Positions 36,842 to 45,833 of a stretch of 64,000 bases of DNA are shown piece after piece. The notes beneath the pieces are model-generated. The model saw nothing but the letters and a program-made list of their open reading frames with translations, had not been told where the DNA came from and searched no databases. Source of the DNA: Planctomycetota bacterium (GTDB lineage Bacteria; Planctomycetota; Planctomycetia; Pirellulales; Pirellulaceae); contig JAQBZB010000006.1 in the NCBI GenBank assembly GCA_027622275.1, positions 1-64,000 on the forward strand, written 5' to 3'. A program made the translations under genes and the position numbers. How positions within the stretch are numbered: position 1 is the stretch's first letter; the number at the start of each line of letters is the position of its first letter.

Positions 36842-38296
36842 ATGGCCGAGAGAACAACACATCGGAGACGAGTCACGTTTCGAGTCCTCGCCGTCTCGCT
36901 ATCGTTGTTGCCTTTCGTCGGCTTCGAGTTCGGTTTGCGCCTGGCGGGCGTTGGCGAGGTTCGTGAAGCAGACGTTCCCGCCATCGGCTTTCAGGCTACG
37001 TATCCGCTCTTCGAACTGGATGAGGCAGGCGAGCATTTCAAGATCGCCGAATCGCGGCAAGCCTACTTCTCTCCCGACTCATTCGCCGCCCAGAAGTCAT
37101 CCAACGAATTCCGCATCTTTTGCCTGGGCGGTTCCACGGTCCAAGGTCGTCCCTACAGCATCGAGACCTCGTTTACGACGTGGCTCGAATTGAGCCTGAA
37201 CGCCGCGGACCCGAGTCGCAAGTGGGACGTCGTCAATTGCGGCGGTGTTTCGTATGCGAGTTATCGCCTGGTCCCAATCCTGAACGAACTCCTGGCGTAC
37301 GAGCCAGACTTGTTGGTGATCTACACGGGACACAACGAATTCCTGGAGGCGAGAACGTTCGCAAACCTTTCGCCGGTGAGTCCTTTGTCTCAGGTGAGAA
37401 CTTTCAATCTGCTCCGCTCCGCATGGTCAAGCGAGTCGCGTTTGGAAGGATCGGGACAACCTCGCGAGATCCTGGCTGCTGAGGTCGACGCGCTGCTGGA
37501 CTATCGCGGCGGACTCGCCGATTACCACCGCGACGATGCTGGACATCAAGTCACAGTGCGCCAGTACGCGGATAATTTGAAGCAGATGATCGACCTTGCA
37601 CATTCGGCGAACGTGCCGGTCGCCCTGATGAACCCGGCTTCCAACTTGAAGGACACGCCGCCGTTCAAGATCGAGCCGCGTTCCGACTTGACGGTCAGCG
37701 AGGCTGCCGAATTCGAGACCCTGCTCCAGCAATCGCGAGCGGCCAGCGGTGTCGACGACAGAGTCGAGTTGCTCGAACAGGCCGTCACCATCGACGGTCG
37801 GCACTCCGGCGCGAGGTTCTTGCTCGGCCACGCCTACCTCGCCCAACACCGGCCTGCCGAGGCACGCGAACAATTCATTCGAGCAAAGGATGAAGACGTC
37901 TGCCCCTTGCGCATGATCGAACCGCTCCACGACTCGCTTCGCCGCGTGGCCGAGTCTTCGGCCACGCCGCTGATAGACGTTCGCCACAACTTCGAATCGC
38001 GGGCCGCTGACGGGATACCGGGCGACAGCTTCTTCTTGGATCACATCCATCCTTCGATTAATAACCACCAAGTGATTGCCCAGTTACTAGTCGACCAGTT
38101 CGTCGCCGCAGGTTTCTGCCACCCGCAAGCCAATTGGGAAGCGATCCGGGACGAGCGTTATCGCCGACACCTCGCCACTTTGGACACGCCATACTACGCC
38201 AAGGGCAAACAACGTCTCGAAGGCCTAACCCGCTGGACCCAGGGCCGCGCGAACAAACTCCGCGACGGCACTTCACTTCCGCCTGGACTTGATTGA
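36842..38296 (+). CDS. SGNH/GDSL-hydrolase-like protein with TPR-like C-terminal part
   Basis: N-terminal hydrophobic segment; FRIFCLGGSTVQGRPYSIETSFTTWLELSLN...VVNCGGVSYASYRLVPILNELLAYEPDLLVIYTGHNEF...DHIHPSINNH. Confidence 0.8.
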   Translation: MAERTTHRRRVTFRVLAVSLSLLPFVGFEFGLRLAGVGEVREADVPAIGFQATYPLFELDEAGEHFKIAESRQAYFSPDSFAAQKSSNEFRIFCLGGSTVQGRPYSIETSFTTWLELSLNAADPSRKWDVVNCGGVSYASYRLVPILNELLAYEPDLLVIYTGHNEFLEARTFANLSPVSPLSQVRTFNLLRSAWSSESRLEGSGQPREILAAEVDALLDYRGGLADYHRDDAGHQVTVRQYADNLKQMIDLAHSANVPVALMNPASNLKDTPPFKIEPRSDLTVSEAAEFETLLQQSRAASGVDDRVELLEQAVTIDGRHSGARFLLGHAYLAQHRPAEAREQFIRAKDEDVCPLRMIEPLHDSLRRVAESSATPLIDVRHNFESRAADGIPGDSFFLDHIHPSINNHQVIAQLLVDQFVAAGFCHPQANWEAIRDERYRRHLATLDTPYYAKGKQRLEGLTRWTQGRANKLRDGTSLPPGLD

Positions 38297-38459
38297 GGTA
38301 GGCAGTCGGCTATTGAAGGGCTCTCGTACAAAAGCGTCAACGCCGTCCGCGGGCAGTATAGATTTGTTCCAAGGATTGGTATAATCACTCCTTTCCGATG
38401 TGAGAATGCGGTGTCTTCTCTCTTCCTTGCACTCAAGAGAAATCGTGAGTTGATTCGCC

Positions 38460-40832
38460 ATGCGTCCGTGCCACGAAATTCAATCTGACTACTTCGTTCG
38501 TTCCACATACTTGCCTGCTCCCGCAACGAAGGATAAGTGGAACCGACACGTTTCAAGCCATCCTAGTTGCCTGGCAATTCCAGGCAGCATCGCCCATGAA
38601 TTGAACGAGCGCGCATGGACCTGCGTTGGCATCTTGCTAGCTGCTGGGATGATGATCATGTTGGCAGGTTGCTCCAAGAAAGCTGCCCAGGCTCCACCCG
38701 TGGTCGAGGAAGCTGTGGTAGTTGCCGCTCCGGTTGTCGAGGAAAGGCCTCCCGCGCCGAAACCGATCCAGCTGTCTTCGCCCGCCCCTGTCGTGCTTGA
38801 TCCGGGTGGGCAAGCGAAGATCGAGTTGCGCATCGAGCGAAACGGCAACGAAGGGCCGGCCGAATTCAGTGTGGTTGGAGCGGCCGCCGGGATCACCACA
38901 AAAATTGATCCGATCCCCGCCGCAGCCTCCGCCGGCCAACTGGAGATTCTGGCGGCAGAGACGCTCGGCGATGACACGCTCGAGACAACCCTGCAAATTA
39001 CCGCCAAGATCGGTGAGCAAGTCACAACTCAGCCGATGGTCGTCACCGTGAAGAAGCTGAACATGCCTACGTTTTTGACACCCGCACCGATTCTGCTGCA
39101 GCCGGGAGCCAAAGCGAACATCGTCGTGCAAGTTGAACGCAACGGCTATGAAGGCCCGTTGGCTCTTCGCCTGGAAGGTCTGCCAGCGAAGGTAACTGGA
39201 AAGGTCGAGCCGCTCGCCGAAGGACAGTCTCAAGCCAACGTGGAGATTGCTGCGGCAAGCGATGCTGGAGATGTCAACCAAAAAGCATCCTTGGCGGTCA
39301 CCCATTTCGGCCGCACGATCTCGACGGAAATCACGCTGCAAATCGACCGGAGTCCGTTTGTCGTCAAGGCCTTTCAGGTTGTGAAGGTCAAGCCGGGAGA
39401 GACGGTTCGCGTGACGATTCCGATTGAGCGTCGCAGCTATCAAGGTGTGATCCGTTTGGAAGCCACGAACTTGGCAGAAGGGGTCACGTCTCCCGCCATC
39501 GACGTGCCCGCGAATCAACCCCAAGGCATCCTTGAGGTTTCCGCGACCGCGAGTGCCGCGGAACAAGTTCGTACCGCGACGGTGGTTGCGAGCGCCGGCG
39601 CGCTGAAACGGACAGAGCCGTTGGTCGTCCGCGTCTCGCGGGGCGAAGGAAGTTTCCTGGCATGGGAAGTCGGTTCCAACAAAGAACTGTTCCCGCAACT
39701 CCGCCGCGGATCGTTCGGCGGACGAATGACGTCGGCTGGGAAGAAGGCGCTACTGGCAGCCTACGGCGGCACGGAGGAATCTGAAGCGGGAGTGTTGGCA
39801 GGCTTGCGATGGCTCGCCGCCCACCAGCAAGCCGACGGCCGCTGGTCGCTCAAGAACTACGCCAAGGACATCTCAGGCTGCGATTGCCACCTGGAGTTTG
39901 AAAGCGAAGTCGTCGATTATGACACAGCCGGGACCGCCTTTGGTGTTCTGCCGTTCTTGGGCGCGGGCATCACGCACAACAGCGCACCGGACAGCCCGCC
40001 GGAGTTGGCAAAATATCAAAAGACCGTGGAAAGAGGGTTGGCCTATTTGATGCAGAATCAGGTTACCGCCCGCGATCCCAAGACGATCGGCAACTTGGGC
40101 GGAAACCTTTACTCCCATGCCATGGCAACGATGGCTTTGTGCGAAGCGTATGGCATGTCGGGGGACGACCGATTGCGACTCCCGGCACAGTTGGCGGTCA
40201 AGTACTTGCTTGAGTCTCAGCACGCGGCAGCAGGTGGCTGGCGTTATGGTCCCAACCAGGCCGGCGACCTATCGGCGACGTCGTGGATGTTCCTTGCGAT
40301 GCGCGATGCCCAGATGGCGGGACTAACCATCGAGCAGACGCCGCTGAAACGAGCCGAACGGTTTATCGACTCGTGCGCCGCGGGGCCGGACGAAGCGAAG
40401 CTCTCACGTTACGCTTATCAGCCGGATGCAGAGGCCAAACTTTCGCTGACGGCAGCCGGCTTGCTAACACGCGAGTATCTCGGTTGGAAAAGGGACAACC
40501 CGCATCTGCGGGTGGGAGCCGCGTATCTGATGCAAAACCAGCCGCCTGAATCGGCGACACAGCTTGGCCAGATCTACTACTATTACTACGCGACGCAGGT
40601 TCTGCATCACTTGGAAGGGAGCGAGTTCGATCTGTGGAACCACCGGATGCGCGAACATCTGCTGCGGACACAGGAAAAGGAAGGACATCAGGCAGGCAGT
40701 TGGAGTCCCGTTGGAGCTGACTGGGGAAAGCAGGGCGGCCGGCTTTACGCCACGTCGCTGGCGCTGAGCACGCTCGAGGTTTACTACCGGCACTTCCCGA
40801 TGTATCGCCCGGTGTCCAAGCCGACACCCTAA
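38460..40832 (+). CDS. Lipoprotein with three Ig-like/beta repeats and a C-terminal prenyltransferase/squalene oxidase-like alpha-toroid domain
   Basis: Lipobox IMLAGCSKK. Three similar units (VVLDPGGQAKIELRIERNGNEGP..., ILLQPGAKANIVVQVERNGYEGP..., KVKPGETVRVTIPIERRSYQG...). Then AGLRWLAAHQQADGRWS...YLMQNQ...YLLESQHAAAGGWRYGPNQAGDLSATSWMFLAMRDAQ. The true start may be further downstream. Confidence 0.8.
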   Translation: MRPCHEIQSDYFVRSTYLPAPATKDKWNRHVSSHPSCLAIPGSIAHELNERAWTCVGILLAAGMMIMLAGCSKKAAQAPPVVEEAVVVAAPVVEERPPAPKPIQLSSPAPVVLDPGGQAKIELRIERNGNEGPAEFSVVGAAAGITTKIDPIPAAASAGQLEILAAETLGDDTLETTLQITAKIGEQVTTQPMVVTVKKLNMPTFLTPAPILLQPGAKANIVVQVERNGYEGPLALRLEGLPAKVTGKVEPLAEGQSQANVEIAAASDAGDVNQKASLAVTHFGRTISTEITLQIDRSPFVVKAFQVVKVKPGETVRVTIPIERRSYQGVIRLEATNLAEGVTSPAIDVPANQPQGILEVSATASAAEQVRTATVVASAGALKRTEPLVVRVSRGEGSFLAWEVGSNKELFPQLRRGSFGGRMTSAGKKALLAAYGGTEESEAGVLAGLRWLAAHQQADGRWSLKNYAKDISGCDCHLEFESEVVDYDTAGTAFGVLPFLGAGITHNSAPDSPPELAKYQKTVERGLAYLMQNQVTARDPKTIGNLGGNLYSHAMATMALCEAYGMSGDDRLRLPAQLAVKYLLESQHAAAGGWRYGPNQAGDLSATSWMFLAMRDAQMAGLTIEQTPLKRAERFIDSCAAGPDEAKLSRYAYQPDAEAKLSLTAAGLLTREYLGWKRDNPHLRVGAAYLMQNQPPESATQLGQIYYYYYATQVLHHLEGSEFDLWNHRMREHLLRTQEKEGHQAGSWSPVGADWGKQGGRLYATSLALSTLEVYYRHFPMYRPVSKPTP

Positions 40833-40923
40833 GTCCACCGCGTCTAATAGCGCGAAACCTTCGCCCGCATGAAACCAAACGCCAAATGCTGTCATGCAGG
40901 AAAGCCGATTCGGTCGCACCCAG

Positions 40924-42186
40924 CTATCGGATGGCAACGGGACCAGCACCGACATCCTCAAACGGCGAACCGATGTTACCGCCGTCGTCTCTGCCATTGC
41001 GGCCCACCGAATAGATGATCCAGCCCTGCGGAGTTTTCTTTGTCAACAGTAGCGTGCCGGTGTAAGGATCGGTTGTAAATCTCTTGTCGAGGCCAAGTTG
41101 CTCGATATCGAAGCCAGCGTCACCGAGATCCAGTGCCGTGCGTTGCAACTCACACACGACGTACAGACATCGCACGTGAGCGCGGACGCGATCCATCGCT
41201 TCGCGACTCGCATGCAACGCGGGATAAACGGCGCGAACCATCGCGCCAGAGGAAGCTACCCTCGTGCTTTGCGCCGCTAACTCACTTGCAATCGAGTACT
41301 TCGGTGCCGCACCCATCGTCACTTCCGCGGCCATCATGTCCAGATAATCGCTCTCCCAGTTCTTGAAGAACCACAACGGCAGTCTTCCCAGCGGCAACTC
41401 TCCGAAACTCGCGATGCCTAGCACGCGTTCCGACTTGAGGCATTGAACGAAGCCCTGCATGTCGTCGTTTCTAGCGAGTTCATCTTTTAACAGCATGCTG
41501 CTTTCGGCCGAGACAGGGCCGTCGATCAAGATCTGATTGATCCTGTCCAACGCTGCACCGCGCACGCCCAGCGACATCAGGTAGCCAACCATGAAGGGTT
41601 CGTGTTCAAGCTGCCGACCGAACTGCAAGGCGAGCACGCTCGTTCGCAGCGCTTCGTCGCGTTTGCCCTCGAACAGCAACAAATCGGCTTGCAGGGTCAA
41701 CACGCGTGCGGCCGCTCGAGATGGCCCCGCTTGCTGGATCAGTGCGTCGAGCACGGCTAGTCGCGGGGCCGTAAAGTCATGCATCGGATCGTACCCGCCG
41801 CCGGTGGCTGCGCGTTCGAGTTGCGGGACGACTTCTGGATAGGATTCAAGCGTGGCGCGCACCATGGCCGCACCCTCTCCATTCAGCTTGCCCGCCTCGC
41901 GGTAGGGGCCTTCGTCATTTAAGACTTCCTTCAATTCGTTGTTGATCGCCAAGACTTGCCGCTCGACGCGCTGCAGGTACGTGACCGCGTTCTGATCGGC
42001 TGGAATTGGCTCGCGCGTCAGTTCCGGTAGCGTCACAGGATCACCCGCCGTTCGAATCGCATTGAGCCGTTGCTCAAGCCGTCCGCTCGCTCGCCAACTG
42101 ACGATCGCGACCGTACTTAAAAGCACCGCGATAACGACCATCAGACCTATGGCGGTCCGTTTCAGAATCTTCCAGAGTCTTCTCAT
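40924..42186 (-). CDS. Membrane-anchored hypothetical protein of an ECF sigma operon
   Basis: 420 aa, N-terminal TM RTAIGLMVVIAVLLSTVAIVSWRA. Third gene in a sigma/anti-sigma-like/hypothetical run. Confidence 0.7.
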   Translation of the reverse strand: MRRLWKILKRTAIGLMVVIAVLLSTVAIVSWRASGRLEQRLNAIRTAGDPVTLPELTREPIPADQNAVTYLQRVERQVLAINNELKEVLNDEGPYREAGKLNGEGAAMVRATLESYPEVVPQLERAATGGGYDPMHDFTAPRLAVLDALIQQAGPSRAAARVLTLQADLLLFEGKRDEALRTSVLALQFGRQLEHEPFMVGYLMSLGVRGAALDRINQILIDGPVSAESSMLLKDELARNDDMQGFVQCLKSERVLGIASFGELPLGRLPLWFFKNWESDYLDMMAAEVTMGAAPKYSIASELAAQSTRVASSGAMVRAVYPALHASREAMDRVRAHVRCLYVVCELQRTALDLGDAGFDIEQLGLDKRFTTDPYTGTLLLTKKTPQGWIIYSVGRNGRDDGGNIGSPFEDVGAGPVAIR

Positions 42187-42634
42187 TCAACCAATCTCCA
42201 CCGTGAAGAGCCCATTCGTTTAAACGCAGTTGGACCTGTAGCATTTGTTCGTTTCTCGTCGCTGGTGCGGAATTCGCGCGGGACATCGCGAGCAACTGCC
42301 GCTGAATGCTCCGCGCGGTCTTGTCGTCGGTCACCACCTCGATGATCTCCCCGCATTGGACGATTCCCTGGGGCATTGCATCCGGCCCCAAGATGCGAGC
42401 TAAACGCCTTTCGCCAGAGCGGATGATCACGATGTTCAACACAGCACTCGCGACTAGCAATACCGCGGCAGCCAAGGCAATCCGACGCTCCCATCGTGGT
42501 CGTTGTGTGGCCGCCAATTCGCCGTAGACCGCCGCGAGTACCGACTGCCGCAACTCAGCGGGAGCGGGCCGTGGCGTCAAGGATCGGAGGTGTTGCTCGA
42601 CAGCATCGGGGAAATCAGATTGCTCGCCGTTCAC
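42074..42634 (-). CDS. Putative anti-sigma-like membrane protein adjacent to an ECF sigma factor
   Basis: 186 aa, single TM (IALAAAVLLVASAVLNIVIIRSG). ATGA overlap with the upstream sigma gene. Confidence 0.65.
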   Translation of the reverse strand: MNGEQSDFPDAVEQHLRSLTPRPAPAELRQSVLAAVYGELAATQRPRWERRIALAAAVLLVASAVLNIVIIRSGERRLARILGPDAMPQGIVQCGEIIEVVTDDKTARSIQRQLLAMSRANSAPATRNEQMLQVQLRLNEWALHGGDWLNEKTLEDSETDRHRSDGRYRGAFKYGRDRQLASERTA

Positions 42635-43161
42635 AGTCGCTCCCTCACGAAGATTTCACGTAACTTGGTGATCGCCCGACGATAACGCGTCGCCACGGTT
42701 CCTGGGGGCAAACCGGTGACATCCGCCACTTCGGCGAACGTCAAGCCGGCGTAGATCTTCAATTCGATCACTTCAGACAGTTCGTCGTCCAAGCGATCGA
42801 GCGCAATCGCCAGTGTTTCGGCTCTTTCCACCGCGTCGGCGTCATCGCAAGTTGCTTCCTCGAAAAGTAAATCGGCACGTCCCGCGCAGGTTGATCGCTC
42901 GCGGGCCGTGCGGCTCAGCCAACGCGCCGCTTCGTTCCGAGCCACGACAAATGTGTAGGCGATCGGATCGGCAACCTGTGCAAGCTTCGATCGTGACCGC
43001 GCCACACGCAGAAAAGTCTCTTGCAGCACATCCGCAGCGTCCTCGCGAGAACCCAGCCGTAAGCACAAGTAGTGATGGAGCCGATCCGCGCAGGCGTCGT
43101 ACAGTTCGTCAAACGCAGCGGGTTCACCCGAACTCAATCGCCTCGCCAGACCGTCCATCAT
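42631..43161 (-). CDS. RNA polymerase sigma factor, ECF family
   Basis: AFDELYDACADRLHHYLCLRLGSREDAADVLQETFLRVARSRSKLAQVADPIAYTFVVARNEAARWL...LSEVIELKIYAGLTFAEVADVTGLPPGTVATRYRRAITKLREI. Confidence 0.92.
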   Translation of the reverse strand: MMDGLARRLSSGEPAAFDELYDACADRLHHYLCLRLGSREDAADVLQETFLRVARSRSKLAQVADPIAYTFVVARNEAARWLSRTARERSTCAGRADLLFEEATCDDADAVERAETLAIALDRLDDELSEVIELKIYAGLTFAEVADVTGLPPGTVATRYRRAITKLREIFVRERL

Positions 43162-43274
43162 GTCTCCGTTGATTCGATCAACAGTAAAGACCCAAGAAGC
43201 AACCGGAATTATTGCCGAAAATCAGAAAAACTCGAATCGGAGAGTCGAGGTACTTTGGCTGCGGCCCTGCCGCG

Positions 43275-43622
43275 TTACGGTGGGTAGATGAGATCGAACT
43301 GCGGGCTGCCCGTGAGTGGCCAAAGGACCAAGAAGTGATGGATCGTGTCACTCAGCAATAATGCCCAGCCCAACGTGTATCCATACTGCGACAACTTCGG
43401 AGCTTCACGCGAGATGCCCCACGCGACGAGGATCAGCAACGCTCCACAGTATCCGTGATGGATCCGGATGCCAAATGTCAGCAGGCCGATCGTCGATGCC
43501 GTGTCGCGGGTCGATTCGAGTTGAAGGCCAAATCGGAGGAAGACCGTCAAGAGTTCGAACAGTAACGCTAGTACGAGGATCTGAACAACCAGTCTCTTGT
43601 GGCCTCGCGGTTCGTGCGTCAT
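43275..43622 (-). CDS. Small hypothetical multi-TM membrane protein
   Basis: 115 aa with several hydrophobic stretches: LVVQILVLALLFELLTVFLRF...YCGALLILVAWGI...LGWALLLSDTIHHFLVLW. Confidence 0.65.
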   Translation of the reverse strand: MTHEPRGHKRLVVQILVLALLFELLTVFLRFGLQLESTRDTASTIGLLTFGIRIHHGYCGALLILVAWGISREAPKLSQYGYTLGWALLLSDTIHHFLVLWPLTGSPQFDLIYPP

Positions 43623-44652
43623 GGCGGCTAGTTCGTCCCGTATCTACAATAGCTCAGTGAACAAACTCCTCGCTTCGTCGACGACGATCACCCGCCAACC
43701 ACTCTCTTCCCATTCCGCTGCGCTATGGGGAACGATCTATGGAGCGATTACCGCGGTTGGTTATACAGCCGCGAACATATGTCTACGCAGCGTAACAGAT
43801 TGTGATCCCGTCTGGGTCTCCTGTATCAAGACGATTCCGACTGTCGTGGGCGTCGCGCCGTGGTTAATCGTTCGCTGGTCCCGTGGCGAGCGGGTTTTTC
43901 CACCGTTGCCGATCGTCGCAACCCTATTGGCGGCTGGGTTGCTGGGGCAATTCGGTGGGAATGTCGTGTTTCAATGGGCGTTGGGAATCATCGGCATCGC
44001 GTTGACTGTGCCCTTGTGCATGGGAATGATCATCATTGCCAGCGCGGTGCTGGGGCGAATTCTGCTACACGAGTCCGTTACCTCCCGCACGGCCGCTGCA
44101 CTCGCCGTCCTGCTCGCGGCAATCTGGATCTTGTCACTCGGTGCGCAAGGGCTGAGCGATTCAACCACAAATCTGGAAACGGCAAGTCCGTGGTTGGTGA
44201 CGGCTGCGGTGACTGCGGGCTGCGTTGCCGGTTTTTCGTATTCGGTGCTCGGTGTCACGATCCGGAGAGCAGTGCTTGGTGTGTCGACCGTTTCGGCGAC
44301 CACGTTTTGTGTCGCGATCGTCGGCCTGGTGAGTCTCACGCCGCTGACGGTCTATCGCATCGGGGTTACCGAGATGATCCAGACCGATCGAGCCGACCTC
44401 GCCATGATGGTTCTGGCGGGTGTATTCAACTTGATTGCTTTCTTGGCACTGACACGTGCCCTGCAAATCACATCGCTGGTCTACGTGAACGCGCTGAATG
44501 CATCTCAGGTCGCGATGGCGTCGGTAGCGGGAATCGTGCTGTTCCAGGAACAGGCTTCGCCGGCATTGACGCTCGGGGTAAGTTTGACTGTTGTCGGGCT
44601 CCTGATCATGCCACGGCATAAGCGCATCGAGGAGCCAGCCAGCACTTCGTAA
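43621..44652 (+). CDS. DMT superfamily (EamA-like) transporter
   Basis: ~10 TM segments in two halves: LWGTIYGAITAVGYTAANICLRSV... and VYVNALNASQVAMASVAGIVLFQEQASPALTLGVSLTVVGLLIM. Exact start uncertain. Confidence 0.8.
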   Translation: MAASSSRIYNSSVNKLLASSTTITRQPLSSHSAALWGTIYGAITAVGYTAANICLRSVTDCDPVWVSCIKTIPTVVGVAPWLIVRWSRGERVFPPLPIVATLLAAGLLGQFGGNVVFQWALGIIGIALTVPLCMGMIIIASAVLGRILLHESVTSRTAAALAVLLAAIWILSLGAQGLSDSTTNLETASPWLVTAAVTAGCVAGFSYSVLGVTIRRAVLGVSTVSATTFCVAIVGLVSLTPLTVYRIGVTEMIQTDRADLAMMVLAGVFNLIAFLALTRALQITSLVYVNALNASQVAMASVAGIVLFQEQASPALTLGVSLTVVGLLIMPRHKRIEEPASTS

Positions 44653-45108
44653 GATGAGTGTCATGATGGTAGGTCGTAAACGGACGCCAAATACACGACG
44701 AAGGGAACCGGCCGTTGTTGCGTGGTTGAGCACAGGGGTCTCCGATGACTGGATAAGTCGGTCAGGTTCGCAGGGGGCGAAACTCAGTATCGATGGCTTT
44801 AGCCGTCGGGTCAACTTTTGGCGAGCGAAGCTCAAGTGGCGGGGTGAAGGTGGTGGGAAGGAAAGCCAAGAATCGTCGATCGTCCCACAGGTTCGCTTCG
44901 ATCCGTCCATGTTGCCGACCCGTGATGCACCGTGTCCTGCGTGCGTCCATTTGTTGTGGCTCACTGTCACGTCAACCGGGAGAACTCCGCGCTGGCGATC
45001 ACCAACCACCGAAATCCCGTTCACCCGCCACGATTACTCGGTCAACGATGCCCGGCTATTACCCGATCATTGACAGGATTGGCTCAGCGGCGAAACTCGC
45101 GGATCAGA

Positions 45109-45280
45109 TCACGTCGTCGCGCCAACGTCAAACGAGAAGCCCTTGCGGCAAAAGAAGCCTACACATCCACCCGGGCTGCCCGTGGGCCTCCAGGACAACG
45201 GTCGACAAACCTCGGCGTTGAAGGCGCGCGGCTGTCGCCATTCCGGCCATCCCGCCTCCGATCACTGCGACATCGTACAT
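45109..45280 (-). pseudogene. N-terminal remnant of an FAD-dependent oxidoreductase (phytoene desaturase/CrtI-like), frameshifted and truncated
   Basis: Reverse strand from 45280: MYDVAVIGGGMAGMATAARLQRRGLSTVVLEAHGQPG. Removing one base at ~45169 restores GCVGFFCRKGFSFDVGATT, followed by a stop at 45111-45109. Nothing recognisable continues. Confidence 0.75.
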
Positions 45281-45833
45281 TTACTGCCATCCTTGCTGCT
45301 TCCAGAATGCGTTACTGACAGTCGAACCGAATCGCCGCTGGAGTTTAACAAGCTCGTCTCAGATCAACGTAAAGACTTGCTGAACTAAGAAAGATCAACC
45401 GTCGAGCGCGGTCGACGCGAGGGAAAAATTGATCGACGCGGCGGAACACTTGAAAGCGCCCGTCCGCGGCGCGCTTGGCAAGCCCAACGAGCTGATCGAC
45501 GGCCTCGGAGGCCCGTCGTACTTCTTGTGCAGCTTCAATGACTGAATTGCCCTGGCAAGGAAGCCAAGACCGTTCGTTCGACACTCGACTCGCTGCGGCT
45601 TCACCCGCAGTTTGTGTGCTGGGTTGCCGGGAGTGTATGATCGCTGTCACCGACAAATGCGAACCAACTGCCGGAATCCCGTTGACAAAATTGTTTTGCT
45701 AAGTCGCCATTGCCACACGGTTTAGAACGATCATGTGAACTCCAGCTAGTCCCGTGCGTCAAAGATTCACTATAGTTGTGTAACCGAGAAGTCCGGGCAA
45801 TCCTCGCGGCGAACGAAATCATCGCCGTTCTTT

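Noticed and set aside
45345-45656. 103-aa minus-strand ORF (VIEAAQEVRRASEAVDQLVGLAKRAADGRFQVFRRVDQFF...)
   Set aside because: Part of it looks protein-like but there are no recognisable motifs and it overlaps a likely promoter/decay region. Insufficient evidence.
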